Source: Comamonadaceae bacterium UBA4962 (GTDB lineage Bacteria > Pseudomonadota > Gammaproteobacteria > Burkholderiales > Burkholderiaceae_C). Taken from it: 64,000 nt of DNA. The notes under the pieces are model-generated. The model ran no database searches and was not told where the DNA came from. It saw only the letters and a program-made list of their open reading frames with translations. The stretch lies in the NCBI GenBank assembly GCA_002397315.1, contig DHAE01000003.1, positions 124,001 to 188,000 of the forward strand, given 5' to 3'. Positions 8,429 to 16,089 of this stretch are shown in pieces. Numbering within the stretch: the first letter of the stretch is position 1; each line of letters starts with the position of its first letter. Made by a program: the position numbers and the translations under genes.

Positions 8429-8764
8429 GCCCTCCCGGGCACGGGGCCGGTCTGCGGCTGGTACCTGATGCGGCGGCCCCGCGCGGTGCGCCCTGAGGGC
8501 AGGCACCGGCGTTGCCGGAAGGAAGGTGGGCGGAGGAACCGGCCCGGGTTTGGCCCGCATGGCACGCGAAGGTGCGCAAGGGCGAGGGGCGCGCGGCGGA
8601 GAGGTCGGGCTGCGAGGACTCCGCCGGTGCCCCGTGGGACATCAGGGCCGTGGACCGGCCGTGGCGCCGGCAGCGGCAGCTCGGGCTGCGGCGGTGCCGG
8701 CTGGAAGATCCAGGTCCGCGGAGCGGCAGCATACGGATGAACGCACGCAGGGCGGAGCTGGATT

Positions 8765-8779
8765 ACCTGCACTGCAGGT
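8765..8779. promoter_or_regulatory. Palindrome ACCTGCA-C-TGCAGGT in the proV upstream region
   Basis: Perfect seven-base arms around one central base. It shares the CCTGC-N3-GCAGG core with the site at 8414-8428 and lies directly beside the AT-rich AAAACACC repeats. The form fits a dimeric repressor or activator site. The regulator is unknown. Confidence 0.45.
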
Positions 8780-8780
8780 T

Positions 8781-8839
8781 GTAAAACACCGCGAAAGTGT
8801 AAGCATTTGGTGTTTCTGGGTCAAAACACCGGGTTTTAC
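8781..8839. promoter_or_regulatory. Iterated AAAACACC elements, probable proV promoter/operator region
   Basis: GTAAAACACC occurs at 8781-8790, inverted GGTGTTT at 8809-8815, direct AAAACACC at 8823-8830 and inverted GGTTTTAC at 8832-8839. The outer pair forms GTAAAAC...GTTTTAC. This is the only markedly AT-rich stretch between proV and the UPF0114 gene, so a promoter here is plausible. Confidence 0.35.
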
Positions 8840-8897
8840 GGATGTGTTATGCGCGGGCGCGACCGTGGCGCTTTGGGGCAACCCGCACGGCGGGAGG

Positions 8898-9509
8898 TCA
8901 GTGTTTCTCGTGCGAGACGTGCAGCAGCCGGTCCGTATACGCGATCGCGATGGCGCTCGCCAGGAACGCCACGTGGATGATGGTCTGCCACATCAGCACC
9001 TTGGTGTCGTAGTTGGCCGCGTTGATGAAGGTCTTGAGCAGGTGGATCGAGCTGATGCCGATGATCGACAGGCCCAGCTTCACCTTCAGCACCGACGCGT
9101 TGACGTGGCCCAGCCATTCGGGCTGGTCGGGGTGCGTATGCAGGTTGAGCCGGCTCACGAAGGTCTCGTAGCCGCCCACGATCACCATGATGAGCAGATT
9201 GGAGATCATCACCACGTCGATGAGCGCCAGCACCACCAGCATGATCACCGTCTCGTTGAGCGCGACCACTTCCACGCCCGGCTTGTAGCCGATGCTGGTC
9301 ACCAGCGCCTGCAGCGCCGGCTGGTGCCCGAAGGCGGCTTCCACCAGGTGCCAGAGTTCCACCAGGAAGTGCCAGACGTACACCCCCTGGGCGACGATGA
9401 GCCCCAGATACAGGGGCAGCTGGAGCCAGCGGCTCGCGAAGATCAGCGAAGCGAGCGGGCTCAGGGCAGCGCCCTGCGGGCGCGGGACGGGGGCTTGGGG
9501 GAAGGCCAT
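8898..9509 (-). CDS. UPF0114 family inner-membrane protein (YqhA-like)
   Basis: The 203-residue product matches the UPF0114/TIGR00645 layout: RWLQLPLYLGLIVAQGVYVW as first membrane helix, then NETVIMLVVLALIDVVMISN with NLLIMVIVGGYETF, KLGLSIIGISSIHLLKTFIN and a last helix WQTIIHVAFLASAIAIAY. Four membrane segments are visible. The biochemical function of this family is not established. The ATG at 9509 has only a weak ribosome-binding site. The gene stands alone, between the proV region and the divergent acetyl-CoA synthetase gene. Confidence 0.85.
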   Translation of the reverse strand: MAFPQAPVPRPQGAALSPLASLIFASRWLQLPLYLGLIVAQGVYVWHFLVELWHLVEAAFGHQPALQALVTSIGYKPGVEVVALNETVIMLVVLALIDVVMISNLLIMVIVGGYETFVSRLNLHTHPDQPEWLGHVNASVLKVKLGLSIIGISSIHLLKTFINAANYDTKVLMWQTIIHVAFLASAIAIAYTDRLLHVSHEKH

Positions 9510-9777
9510 GGCGGTGGGGAGGGAATGGATGGAAAAACCGGAGGGCGGGAGGATCGCGGCGGGATTCTAGGGCCTGCGGTAGAGCCGCCGGACCGTGGGG
9601 CTGCTGCCCTGGTGGAACGCGTCGGCCCGCCGGTGCCGGGAGTAGCATGGAGGCCGAGCCGGCGGCGGGCCGGGCCCCGTCTGGCGCGCACCGACCGCCT
9701 GCGTCAGTGGCATGTAAGTGGGGCCGCCCAAAGTACCGCCGAAAACCCGTTCCAACGACTCCCTGGAGACACAAGCA

Positions 9778-11772
9778 ATGAGTGCGTCAACGTCCACGAT
9801 CGAATCCGTGCTGGTGGAAAACCGCGTTTTCCCCCCGCCCGCCGCCTGCGAGCAAGCCGCCCGCGTGTCCGGCATGGCCGGCTACGAGGCGCTGTGCGCC
9901 GAGGCCGAGCGGGATTTCGAGGGCTTCTGGGCGCGCCTGGCGCGCGAGAACGTGCAATGGACCAAGCCCTTCACCCGCACGCTCGATGAATCCAACGCGC
10001 CCTTCTTCCAGTGGTTCGCCGACGGCGAGCTGAACGCGAGCGCCAACTGCCTGGACCGCCACATCGGCACGCCCGTCGAGAACAAGACCGCCATCATCTT
10101 CGAGGCCGACGACGGCGCCGTGACGAAGGTGACGTACAAGGAACTGCTGGAGCGCGTGGGCCGCTTCGCCAACGCGCTCAAGGCCGAGGGCGTGAAGAAG
10201 GGCGACCGCGTGCTCATCTACATGCCCATGACCATCGAGGGCGTGGTCGCGATGCAGGCCTGCGCGCGCATCGGCGCCACGCACAGCGTGGTGTTCGGCG
10301 GCTTCTCGGCCAAGGCGCTGCAGGAGCGCATCATCGATGCCGGCGCGGTGGCCGTGATCACCGCCAACTACCAGATGCGCGGCGGCAAGGAGCTGCCGCT
10401 CAAGGCCATCGTGGACGAAGCCCTGGCCATGGGCGGCTGCGACACCATCCGCAGCATCCTCGTCTTCCAGCGCACGGCCACGGCCTGCAACATGGTGGAA
10501 GGCCGCGACAAGACCTTCGAAGACGCCCTGGCCGGCCAGAGCGCCGACTGCCCCGCCGAGCCCGTCGGCGCCGAACACCCGCTGTTCATCCTCTACACCA
10601 GCGGCTCCACCGGCAAGCCCAAGGGCGTGCAGCACTCCACCGGCGGCTACCTGCTGTGGGCCAAGCTGACCATGGACTGGACCTTCGACCTGAAGCCCGA
10701 GGACGTGTTCTGGTGCACGGCCGACATCGGCTGGATCACCGGCCACACCTACGTGGCCTACGGGCCGCTCGCCGCCGGCGCCACGCAGGTGGTGTTCGAG
10801 GGCGTGCCCACGTACCCGAACGCCGGCCGCTTCTGGCAGATGATCGAGCGCCACAAGGTATCGATGTTCTACACCGCGCCCACGGCGATCCGCTCGCTCA
10901 TCAAGGCGGCCGAGGCCGACAAGTCGGTGCATCCGTCCAGCTCCGACCTGTCGAGCCTGCGCATCCTGGGCAGCGTGGGCGAGCCCATCAACCCGGAAGC
11001 CTGGATGTGGTACCACAAGAACGTGGGCGGCGAGCGCTGCCCCATCGTTGACACCTTCTGGCAGACCGAGACCGGCGGCCACGTCATCACCCCGCTGCCG
11101 GGCGCCACGCCGCTGGTGCCGGGCTCCTGCACGCTGCCGCTGCCGGGCATCACCGCCGCCATCGTGGACGAATCCGGCAACGACATCGCCAACGGCACGG
11201 GCGGCATCCTGGTCATCAAGCGCCCCTGGCCGAGCATGATCCGCACGATCTGGAACGACCCGGAGCGCTTCAAGAAGAGCTACTTCCCCGAGGAGCTCAA
11301 GGGCTACTACCTGGCGGGCGACGGCGCGGTGCGCAGCGCGGACCGCGGCTACTTCCGCATCACGGGCCGCATCGACGACGTGCTGAACGTCTCGGGCCAC
11401 CGCATGGGCACGATGGAGATCGAATCCGCCCTGGTCGCCAAGACCGACCTCGTGGCCGAAGCCGCCGTGGTGGGCCGCCCCGACGACCTGACCGGCGAGG
11501 CCATCTGCGCCTTCGTGGTTCTGAAGCGTCCGCGCCCCACCGGCGACGAGGCCAAGGCCATCGCCAAGGAGCTGCGCGACTGGGTGGCCAAGGAAATCGG
11601 CCCGATCGCCAAGCCCAAGGACATCCGCTTCGGCGACAACCTGCCCAAGACCCGCAGCGGCAAGATCATGCGCCGCCTGCTGCGCTCCATCGCCAAGGGC
11701 GAGGCGATCACGCAGGACACCAGCACGCTGGAAAACCCCGCGATCCTGGATCAGTTGGCGCAAGCCAACTGA
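9778..11772 (+). CDS. acsA: Acetyl-CoA synthetase
   Basis: A 664-residue cytoplasmic AMP-forming ligase that makes acetyl-CoA from acetate, ATP and CoA. The ATP loop is YTSGSTGKPKGVQHSTGG. The acetate pocket carries the tryptophan of DTFWQTETGG, which limits the pocket to acetate or propionate. The hinge DVLNVSGHRMGTMEIES and the C-terminal PKTRSGKIMRR, whose lysine is catalytic and is the usual acetylation site, are intact. The start at 9778 is preceded by TGGAGA. Downstream lie two hairpins without clear U-tracts. Lengths and motifs fit Acs fully. Confidence 0.96.
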   Translation: MSASTSTIESVLVENRVFPPPAACEQAARVSGMAGYEALCAEAERDFEGFWARLARENVQWTKPFTRTLDESNAPFFQWFADGELNASANCLDRHIGTPVENKTAIIFEADDGAVTKVTYKELLERVGRFANALKAEGVKKGDRVLIYMPMTIEGVVAMQACARIGATHSVVFGGFSAKALQERIIDAGAVAVITANYQMRGGKELPLKAIVDEALAMGGCDTIRSILVFQRTATACNMVEGRDKTFEDALAGQSADCPAEPVGAEHPLFILYTSGSTGKPKGVQHSTGGYLLWAKLTMDWTFDLKPEDVFWCTADIGWITGHTYVAYGPLAAGATQVVFEGVPTYPNAGRFWQMIERHKVSMFYTAPTAIRSLIKAAEADKSVHPSSSDLSSLRILGSVGEPINPEAWMWYHKNVGGERCPIVDTFWQTETGGHVITPLPGATPLVPGSCTLPLPGITAAIVDESGNDIANGTGGILVIKRPWPSMIRTIWNDPERFKKSYFPEELKGYYLAGDGAVRSADRGYFRITGRIDDVLNVSGHRMGTMEIESALVAKTDLVAEAAVVGRPDDLTGEAICAFVVLKRPRPTGDEAKAIAKELRDWVAKEIGPIAKPKDIRFGDNLPKTRSGKIMRRLLRSIAKGEAITQDTSTLENPAILDQLAQAN

Positions 11773-11778
11773 TCCAGG

Positions 11779-11800
11779 CGGGCCATCGCAAGATGGCCCG
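11779..11800 (+). terminator. Hairpin downstream of acsA
   Basis: A perfect nine-base stem CGGGCCATC/GATGGCCCG closes a GCAA tetraloop seven bases after the acsA stop. There is no U-tract, so it may stabilise the 3' end or support Rho-dependent termination and is not a classical intrinsic terminator. Confidence 0.45.
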
Positions 11801-11824
11801 GCGCGCAGCGCTCGCGGGGTTTGA

Positions 11825-11859
11825 CGTCACTCATATCGCCGAAGGCGATGTGGGTGACG
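11825..11859. other. Long 16-bp hairpin in the acsA downstream region
   Basis: The arms 11825-11840 (CGTCACTCATATCGCC) and 11844-11859 (GGCGATGTGGGTGACG) pair over sixteen positions. Two are G-U wobbles on the plus-strand RNA, and the loop is GAA. No U-tract follows. Role unknown: a leader or 3' structural element, or part of a small RNA. Confidence 0.45.
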
Positions 11860-12112
11860 GCAGAACCCTCTTTGTAGAGGCGCATGGGACGAGTTCACCG
11901 GTCACAAGCCCGTCCTACTCCCACCCCCGGCGCACACCTACCAACGCCGCGCCCGCCTCATCGCAGCGCTCCACCGCGTCCTGTAGGACGGAATCTGTTT
12001 CACCACTCCCGCCGCCGCGGGAATGCCATGGCCGGGTTACAACCGGGTGCCAACGCCGCCGCGCTGCCGCAGCGCAGTGGGTGGCGCCCGACATCCCTTC
12101 CGGAGAACAACC

Positions 12113-12577
12113 ATGGCCTTCCGATCCATCGTCATCCTGCTCATCGTCGCGGCCATCGCCGTGCTCGCCGCGCTCAACTGGACCACCCTGGCCACGCCCT
12201 CGGCGATCTCGCTGGGCTTCACCTCGTTCCAGGCGCCGCTCGGCCTGCTGATGCTGGGCCTCACGGTACTGCTGGGCGTCTTCTTCATCGCCTACGTGCT
12301 CTCGCTGCAGGGCTCGGTGCTGCTGGAGACGCGCCGCCACGCCAAGGAACTGCAGGCCCAGCGCGAACTGGCCGACCGTGCCGAGGCCTCGCGCTTCACC
12401 GAACTGCGCACCTATCTGGAATCGCAACACCAGCAGGGGCAGGCGGCGCTGCTCGCGCGCATCGATGCGCTGGAGTCGCACTTCGCCGCGCGCGCCCAGG
12501 AGTCCGACAACGCCACGGCAGCCTACGTGGGCCAGTTGGAAGACCAGATGCGCATGCGCCGCGATCCCGTGCTGTGA
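12113..12577 (+). CDS. LapA domain-containing inner-membrane protein
   Basis: The 154-residue product has two membrane helices (residues 3-21 and about 40-62: SIVILLIVAAIAVLAALNW, and LGLLMLGLTVLLGVFFIAYV) joined by a short loop. A cytoplasmic helical tail follows, rich in Ala, Glu and Arg from residue 68 on. This is the LapA/DUF1049 arrangement, a family linked to lipopolysaccharide assembly in enterobacteria. Here the tail is longer than in LapA and there is no lapB next to it, so the specific role is uncertain. GGAGAAC precedes the ATG at 12113; an in-frame ATG at 12023 lacks such a site. Confidence 0.8.
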   Translation: MAFRSIVILLIVAAIAVLAALNWTTLATPSAISLGFTSFQAPLGLLMLGLTVLLGVFFIAYVLSLQGSVLLETRRHAKELQAQRELADRAEASRFTELRTYLESQHQQGQAALLARIDALESHFAARAQESDNATAAYVGQLEDQMRMRRDPVL

Positions 12578-12623
12578 ACGGCTCTGCGGGGCTCCCGTCC
12601 CCACGGCAGCGCAACGCACAAGG

Positions 12624-12651
12624 AAAAGCCGCCCGGAGAGGGCGGCTTTTT
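12624..12651. terminator. Bidirectional intrinsic terminator
   Basis: The perfect stem GCCGCCC/GGGCGGC (12628-12634 and 12640-12646), loop GGAGA, is flanked by AAAA on the left and TTTTT on the right. It can end transcription of both the LapA-like gene (plus) and the cytochrome c gene (minus), which converge here. Confidence 0.85.
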
Positions 12652-12697
12652 CGTCCGGGGCAGCGACGGAGGCAGCAGCCCCGCCAGGGAGAACGGA

Positions 12698-13003
12698 TTA
12701 CTTGAGCGACAGCACCCAGGCGGCCAGCTTCTTCGCCTCGGCCTCGTTGACCTGGGAGTTCGCCGGCATCGGCACGGGGCCCCACACGCCCGAGCCGCCC
12801 TTCATGATCTTCACGGCCAGCTTGTCCACGGCGTCCTTCTGGCCGGCGTACTTGGCCGCCACGTCCTTGTAGGAAGGGCCCACGAGCTTCTTGTCCACGG
12901 CATGGCAGGCCATGCAGTTCTTGGCCGTGGCCAGCGCCTGGTCGGCCAGGGCGGGCGTGGCGGCGGAGAAGGCCAGCAGGAGGAGGGGGAGCGTGCGCTT
13001 CAT
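12698..13003 (-). CDS. Small periplasmic c-type cytochrome (c551/c552-like)
   Basis: The 101-residue precursor has a signal peptide ending PALA-DQ at about residue 20. The haem-binding motif CMACH follows at about residues 30-34. The distal ligand is likely the methionine in PVPMPANSQV, and VNEAEAKKLAAWVLSL is the closing helix. Size and layout fit the Pseudomonas c551 class, monohaem electron carriers of the periplasm. It stands alone, so its partner oxidase or reductase is not shown by context; a cbb3 oxidase is encoded about 23 kb away. Confidence 0.9.
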   Translation of the reverse strand: MKRTLPLLLLAFSAATPALADQALATAKNCMACHAVDKKLVGPSYKDVAAKYAGQKDAVDKLAVKIMKGGSGVWGPVPMPANSQVNEAEAKKLAAWVLSLK

Positions 13004-13134
13004 CGGGTGACTTTCGGTGGGTTAGTATGCGGCTCAATGAAATTGTAGTGGCCGGGGTTGACAGGGCGGGCCGGAGGGGTCTTCCGGCGGCTGGCCCTGG
13101 CTGCAGTTGCCCGGCCCTGGAGGTCGATACCGTC

Positions 13135-13374
13135 ATGTATACCCTGGCTCTCGGAATCCTGCTGGTGCTGCTCAAGTACCTGGAAATCGGGCCCGTCGCC
13201 ACGTGGAGCTGGTGGTGGGTGCTGTCGCCCTTCGCCGTCACTGCCGCCTGGTGGGCCTGGGCGGATGCCACGGGCTACACCAAGCGCCGGGCCGTGGAGA
13301 AGATCGAGCGGCGCAAGCAGGCCCGGATCGACCGGCACAAGGAAGCCCTGGGAGCGCGTGCTCGCCGCAAGTAG
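13135..13374 (+). CDS. Small Trp-rich membrane protein (TIGR04438 type)
   Basis: This 79-residue protein begins MYTLALGILLVLLKYLEIGP, one membrane segment. A second Trp-rich segment follows (WSWWWVLSPFAVTAAWWAWAD), then the tail GYTKRRAVEKIERRKQARI, which is strongly basic. The pattern matches the small Trp-rich protein family common in Burkholderiales. Function is unknown. The ATG at 13135 is used because it places the conserved first helix at the N-terminus; a longer in-frame start at 13027 would overlap the cytochrome gene's promoter region. Confidence 0.8.
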   Translation: MYTLALGILLVLLKYLEIGPVATWSWWWVLSPFAVTAAWWAWADATGYTKRRAVEKIERRKQARIDRHKEALGARARRK

Positions 13375-13485
13375 GGCCCGACCGAGCCAGCATCGCCGGC
13401 CCACGGCATCGGTGGCCCTGGGCGCAAGGGTTCCGCGGTCACGCCCCGGGACCCGGCAGGGAGAAAGCGCTGGAGGATAATCGTG

Positions 13486-13491
13486 GATCGC
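13486..13491 (+). promoter_or_regulatory. Candidate -10 element for ilvD
   Basis: GGATAAT ends 48 bases before the ilvD start codon in otherwise GC-rich sequence and fits a sigma-70 -10 box (GATAAT). The -35 region (GAAAGC at 17 bases) is poor. Confidence 0.35.
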
Positions 13492-13538
13492 CCCCGCGCG
13501 ACCGACCGAGCCCTCCAACCGCTTTCTTCCGACCCACG

Positions 13539-15398
13539 ATGCCCGCATACCGTTCCAAGACCTCCACCGCCGGACGCAACATGGCCGGTGCCCGCTCCCT
13601 GTGGCGCGCCACCGGCATGAAGGACGACGACTTCAGCAAGCCGATCATCGCGGTGGTGAACTCGTTCACCCAGTTCGTGCCGGGCCATGTGCACCTGAAG
13701 GACCTGGGCCAGCTCGTCGCGCGCGAGATCGAGGCGGCCGGCGGCGTGGCCAAGGAATTCAACACCATCGCGGTCGACGACGGCATCGCCATGGGCCACG
13801 ACGGCATGCTCTATTCGCTGCCCAGCCGCGACATCATCGCCGACTCGGTCGAATACATGGTGAACGCGCACTGTGCCGATGCGATGGTCTGCATCTCCAA
13901 CTGCGACAAGATCACGCCCGGCATGCTGATGGCCGCCATGCGCCTGAACATCCCGGTGGTGTTCGTCTCCGGCGGCCCGATGGAAGCCGGCAAGACGCGC
14001 CTGGCCAACCCGGTCACCAAGACGATCGAGTTCAAGAAGCTCGACCTGGTGGACGCGATGGTGATCGCCGCCGACGACAAGTATTCCGACGCCGACGTGG
14101 CCGAGGTGGAGCGCTCCGCCTGCCCGACCTGCGGTTCCTGCTCGGGCATGTTCACCGCCAACTCGATGAACTGCCTGACCGAGGCGCTGGGCCTCTCGCT
14201 GCCCGGCAACGGCACCGTGGTGGCCACGCACGCCGACCGCGAACAGCTCTTCAAGCGCGCCGGCCGCCGCATCGTCGAGCTGGCCAAGGAGTACTACGAG
14301 CAGGAGAACGAACGCGTGCTGCCGCGCTCGGTGGGCTTCGATGCCTTCGAGAACGCGATGACGCTGGACATCGCCATGGGCGGCTCCACCAACACCATCC
14401 TGCACCTGCTGGCCATCGCCCGCGAGGCCGGGATCGACTTCACCATGGCCGACATCGACCGGCTCTCGCGTTCCGTGCCGCAGCTGTGCAAGGTGGCGCC
14501 CAACACCAACAAGTACCACATCGAAGACGTGCACCGCGCGGGCGGCATCATGGCCATCCTGGGCGAGCTGGCGCGTGCCGGCAAGCTGCACACCGATGCG
14601 CCCACGGTGCATGCGAAGACGCTCGGCGAGGCGCTCGAGCAGTGGGACATCGCGGTCACGCAGGACGAGGCCGTGCGCCATTTCTACATGGCGGGCCCCG
14701 CCGGCATCCCCACGCAGGTGGCGTTCAGCCAGAACACGCGCTGGCCGAGCCTGGACCTGGACCGCGCCGAGGGCTGCATCCGCTCCTACGAGCACGCCTT
14801 CAGCAAGGAAGGGGGCCTGGCGGTGCTGACGGGCAACATCGCGCTCGACGGCTGCGTGGTCAAGACGGCGGGCGTGGACGAATCCATCCACGTGTTCGAG
14901 GGTTCCGCCCACGTCACCGAATCGCAGGACGAGGCGGTGGAGAACATCCTGGCGGGCAAGGTGCAGGCCGGCGACGTGGTGATCGTGCGCTACGAAGGCC
15001 CCAAGGGCGGCCCCGGCATGCAGGAAATGCTCTACCCGACCAGCTACATCAAGTCCAAGGGCCTGGGCAAGGCCTGCGCGCTGCTGACCGACGGGCGCTT
15101 CTCCGGCGGCACCTCGGGCCTGTCGATCGGCCACTGCTCGCCCGAGGCGGCGGCCGGCGGCGCGATCGGCCTCGTGCAGAACGGCGACCGCATCCGCATC
15201 GACATTCCCAACCGCACCATCGACGTGCTGCTGAGCGACGAGGAACTGGCCCGCCGCCGCGCCGAGCAGGACGCCAAGGGCTGGAAGCCCGCGAACCCCC
15301 GCCCGCGCAAGGTGTCGGCCGCGCTCAAGGCCTATGCCAAGCTCGTGATGTCGGCCGACAAGGGCGCCGTGCGCGACCTGTCGCTGCTGGACGACTGA
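13539..15398 (+). CDS. ilvD: Dihydroxy-acid dehydratase
   Basis: A 619-residue enzyme that removes water from 2,3-dihydroxy acids in valine, isoleucine, leucine and pantothenate synthesis. The iron-sulfur cysteines are visible in SNCDKITPGM and in CPTCGSCSGMFTANSMN. GGSTNTILHLLAIAREAG and FSGGTSGLSIGH also match IlvD. Three cysteines in these contexts fit the short-subfamily IlvD; whether the cluster is [2Fe-2S] or [4Fe-4S] cannot be read from sequence. The start at 13539 gives the usual N-terminus (MPAYRSKTSTAGRNMAGAR). A perfect hairpin terminator follows. Confidence 0.97.
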   Translation: MPAYRSKTSTAGRNMAGARSLWRATGMKDDDFSKPIIAVVNSFTQFVPGHVHLKDLGQLVAREIEAAGGVAKEFNTIAVDDGIAMGHDGMLYSLPSRDIIADSVEYMVNAHCADAMVCISNCDKITPGMLMAAMRLNIPVVFVSGGPMEAGKTRLANPVTKTIEFKKLDLVDAMVIAADDKYSDADVAEVERSACPTCGSCSGMFTANSMNCLTEALGLSLPGNGTVVATHADREQLFKRAGRRIVELAKEYYEQENERVLPRSVGFDAFENAMTLDIAMGGSTNTILHLLAIAREAGIDFTMADIDRLSRSVPQLCKVAPNTNKYHIEDVHRAGGIMAILGELARAGKLHTDAPTVHAKTLGEALEQWDIAVTQDEAVRHFYMAGPAGIPTQVAFSQNTRWPSLDLDRAEGCIRSYEHAFSKEGGLAVLTGNIALDGCVVKTAGVDESIHVFEGSAHVTESQDEAVENILAGKVQAGDVVIVRYEGPKGGPGMQEMLYPTSYIKSKGLGKACALLTDGRFSGGTSGLSIGHCSPEAAAGGAIGLVQNGDRIRIDIPNRTIDVLLSDEELARRRAEQDAKGWKPANPRPRKVSAALKAYAKLVMSADKGAVRDLSLLDD

Positions 15399-15421
15399 CC
15401 GCCCCGGCGGGAACAAAAAAG

Positions 15422-15450
15422 AAGCCGCACCGGCGACGGTGCGGCTTTTT
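15422..15450. terminator. Bidirectional intrinsic terminator after ilvD
   Basis: An eleven-base perfect stem AAGCCGCACCG/CGGTGCGGCTT with loop GCGA is followed by TTT and preceded by AAAAAA. It can serve both ilvD (plus) and the converging bacterioferritin gene (minus). Confidence 0.88.
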
Positions 15451-15481
15451 CATGGGCGGTGCGTGGCGGGCGCTGCCGCAG

Positions 15482-15961
15482 TCAGGGCGTTCCGGAAGCG
15501 GTCTGCGACTGCAGGTAGTTCGGCAGGCCCACGCGTTCGATCAGGCCGAGCTGCTTTTCCAGCCAGTAGGCGTGGTCCTCCTCCGTGTCCTTGAGCTGCG
15601 CGAGCAGGATGTCGCGGCTCACGTAATCGCGTGCGCTTTCGCACAGATGCACGCCGGCCTGCAGCGCGGCGCGCACGTCGTACTCGGTCTGCAGGTCCTT
15701 GCGCAGCATCTCGGGCACCGTGGTGCCGGGCGTGAACTCGCGGGGGCGCATGTCCGGCAGGCCGCCCAGGAACAGGATGCGGCGCAGCAGCGCGTCGGCG
15801 TGCTGGGTCTCTTCCTCCATCTCGTGGTGGATGCGCTCGTAGAGCTTCAGGAAGCCCTGGTCCTCGTAGATCCGCGAGTGGATGAAGTACTGATCGCGCG
15901 CAGCGAGTTCGCCGCGCAGCAGATCCTTGAAGTAGTCGATGACCTGTGGGTTGCCCTGCAT
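15482..15961 (-). CDS. bfr: Bacterioferritin-type ferritin lacking the haem methionine
   Basis: The 159-residue protein aligns along its length with bacterioferritin (MQGNPQVIDY...; RDYVSRDILLAQLKDTEEDH; LGLIERVGLPNYLQSQ). Ferroxidase residues are in place: E18, E51, H54 and the late E-x-x-H (EEDH). The position of the haem-binding methionine (M52 in E. coli Bfr) is threonine here, in EEETQHAD. So the subunit should oxidise and store iron but may not bind haem in the usual twofold site, unless it mixes with another subunit. It lies downstream of a Fur-box siderophore receptor on the same strand, 128 bases away. Confidence 0.88.
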   Translation of the reverse strand: MQGNPQVIDYFKDLLRGELAARDQYFIHSRIYEDQGFLKLYERIHHEMEEETQHADALLRRILFLGGLPDMRPREFTPGTTVPEMLRKDLQTEYDVRAALQAGVHLCESARDYVSRDILLAQLKDTEEDHAYWLEKQLGLIERVGLPNYLQSQTASGTP

Positions 15962-16089
15962 GGTGCGCTTCCTGATGTTGTTCTTGTGAGCTGCCGAGTA
16001 TCGCGCGCGCAGGGCCGTTTGTCGCGAAAGTCCCCGGCGCCATGGTATGCATGCGCACGGGGATCAGAAGCGTTCGCGTTGGAGCGGTG

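Larger units (their letters stand above)
8360..8897. other. 538-bp intergenic leader upstream of proV
   Basis: No convincing gene lies here; open frames across it have no family features. It holds the proV ribosome-binding site, a palindrome at 8414-8428, a second palindrome at 8765-8779, and an AT-richer cluster of repeated AAAACACC/GGTGTTT elements at 8781-8839. The AT-rich part is the best candidate for the proV promoter region and, on the other side, for sequence downstream of the UPF0114 gene. Confidence 0.6.
11773..12112. other. 340-bp intergenic region between acsA and the LapA-like gene
   Basis: No gene is supported here. It contains a hairpin right after acsA (11779-11800), a long near-perfect hairpin (11825-11859) and a small CCTCT-TTGT-AGAGG hairpin (11867-11880). 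The last part leads into the ribosome-binding site (GGAGAAC) of the LapA-like gene. Confidence 0.55.

Noticed and set aside
5691..8732. A 1013-codon minus-strand frame that would fuse proW to upstream sequence
   Set aside because: The upstream half is an out-of-frame copy of proV. ATG 7094 overlapping the proV stop gives a clean ProW.
8360..8897. A protein gene in the proV upstream gap
   Set aside because: The open frames are low-complexity Arg/Gly/Pro with no start signal or family features.
9787..11763. Long minus-strand frame opposite acsA
   Set aside because: Antisense shadow typical of GC-rich coding DNA; no domain, no start signal.
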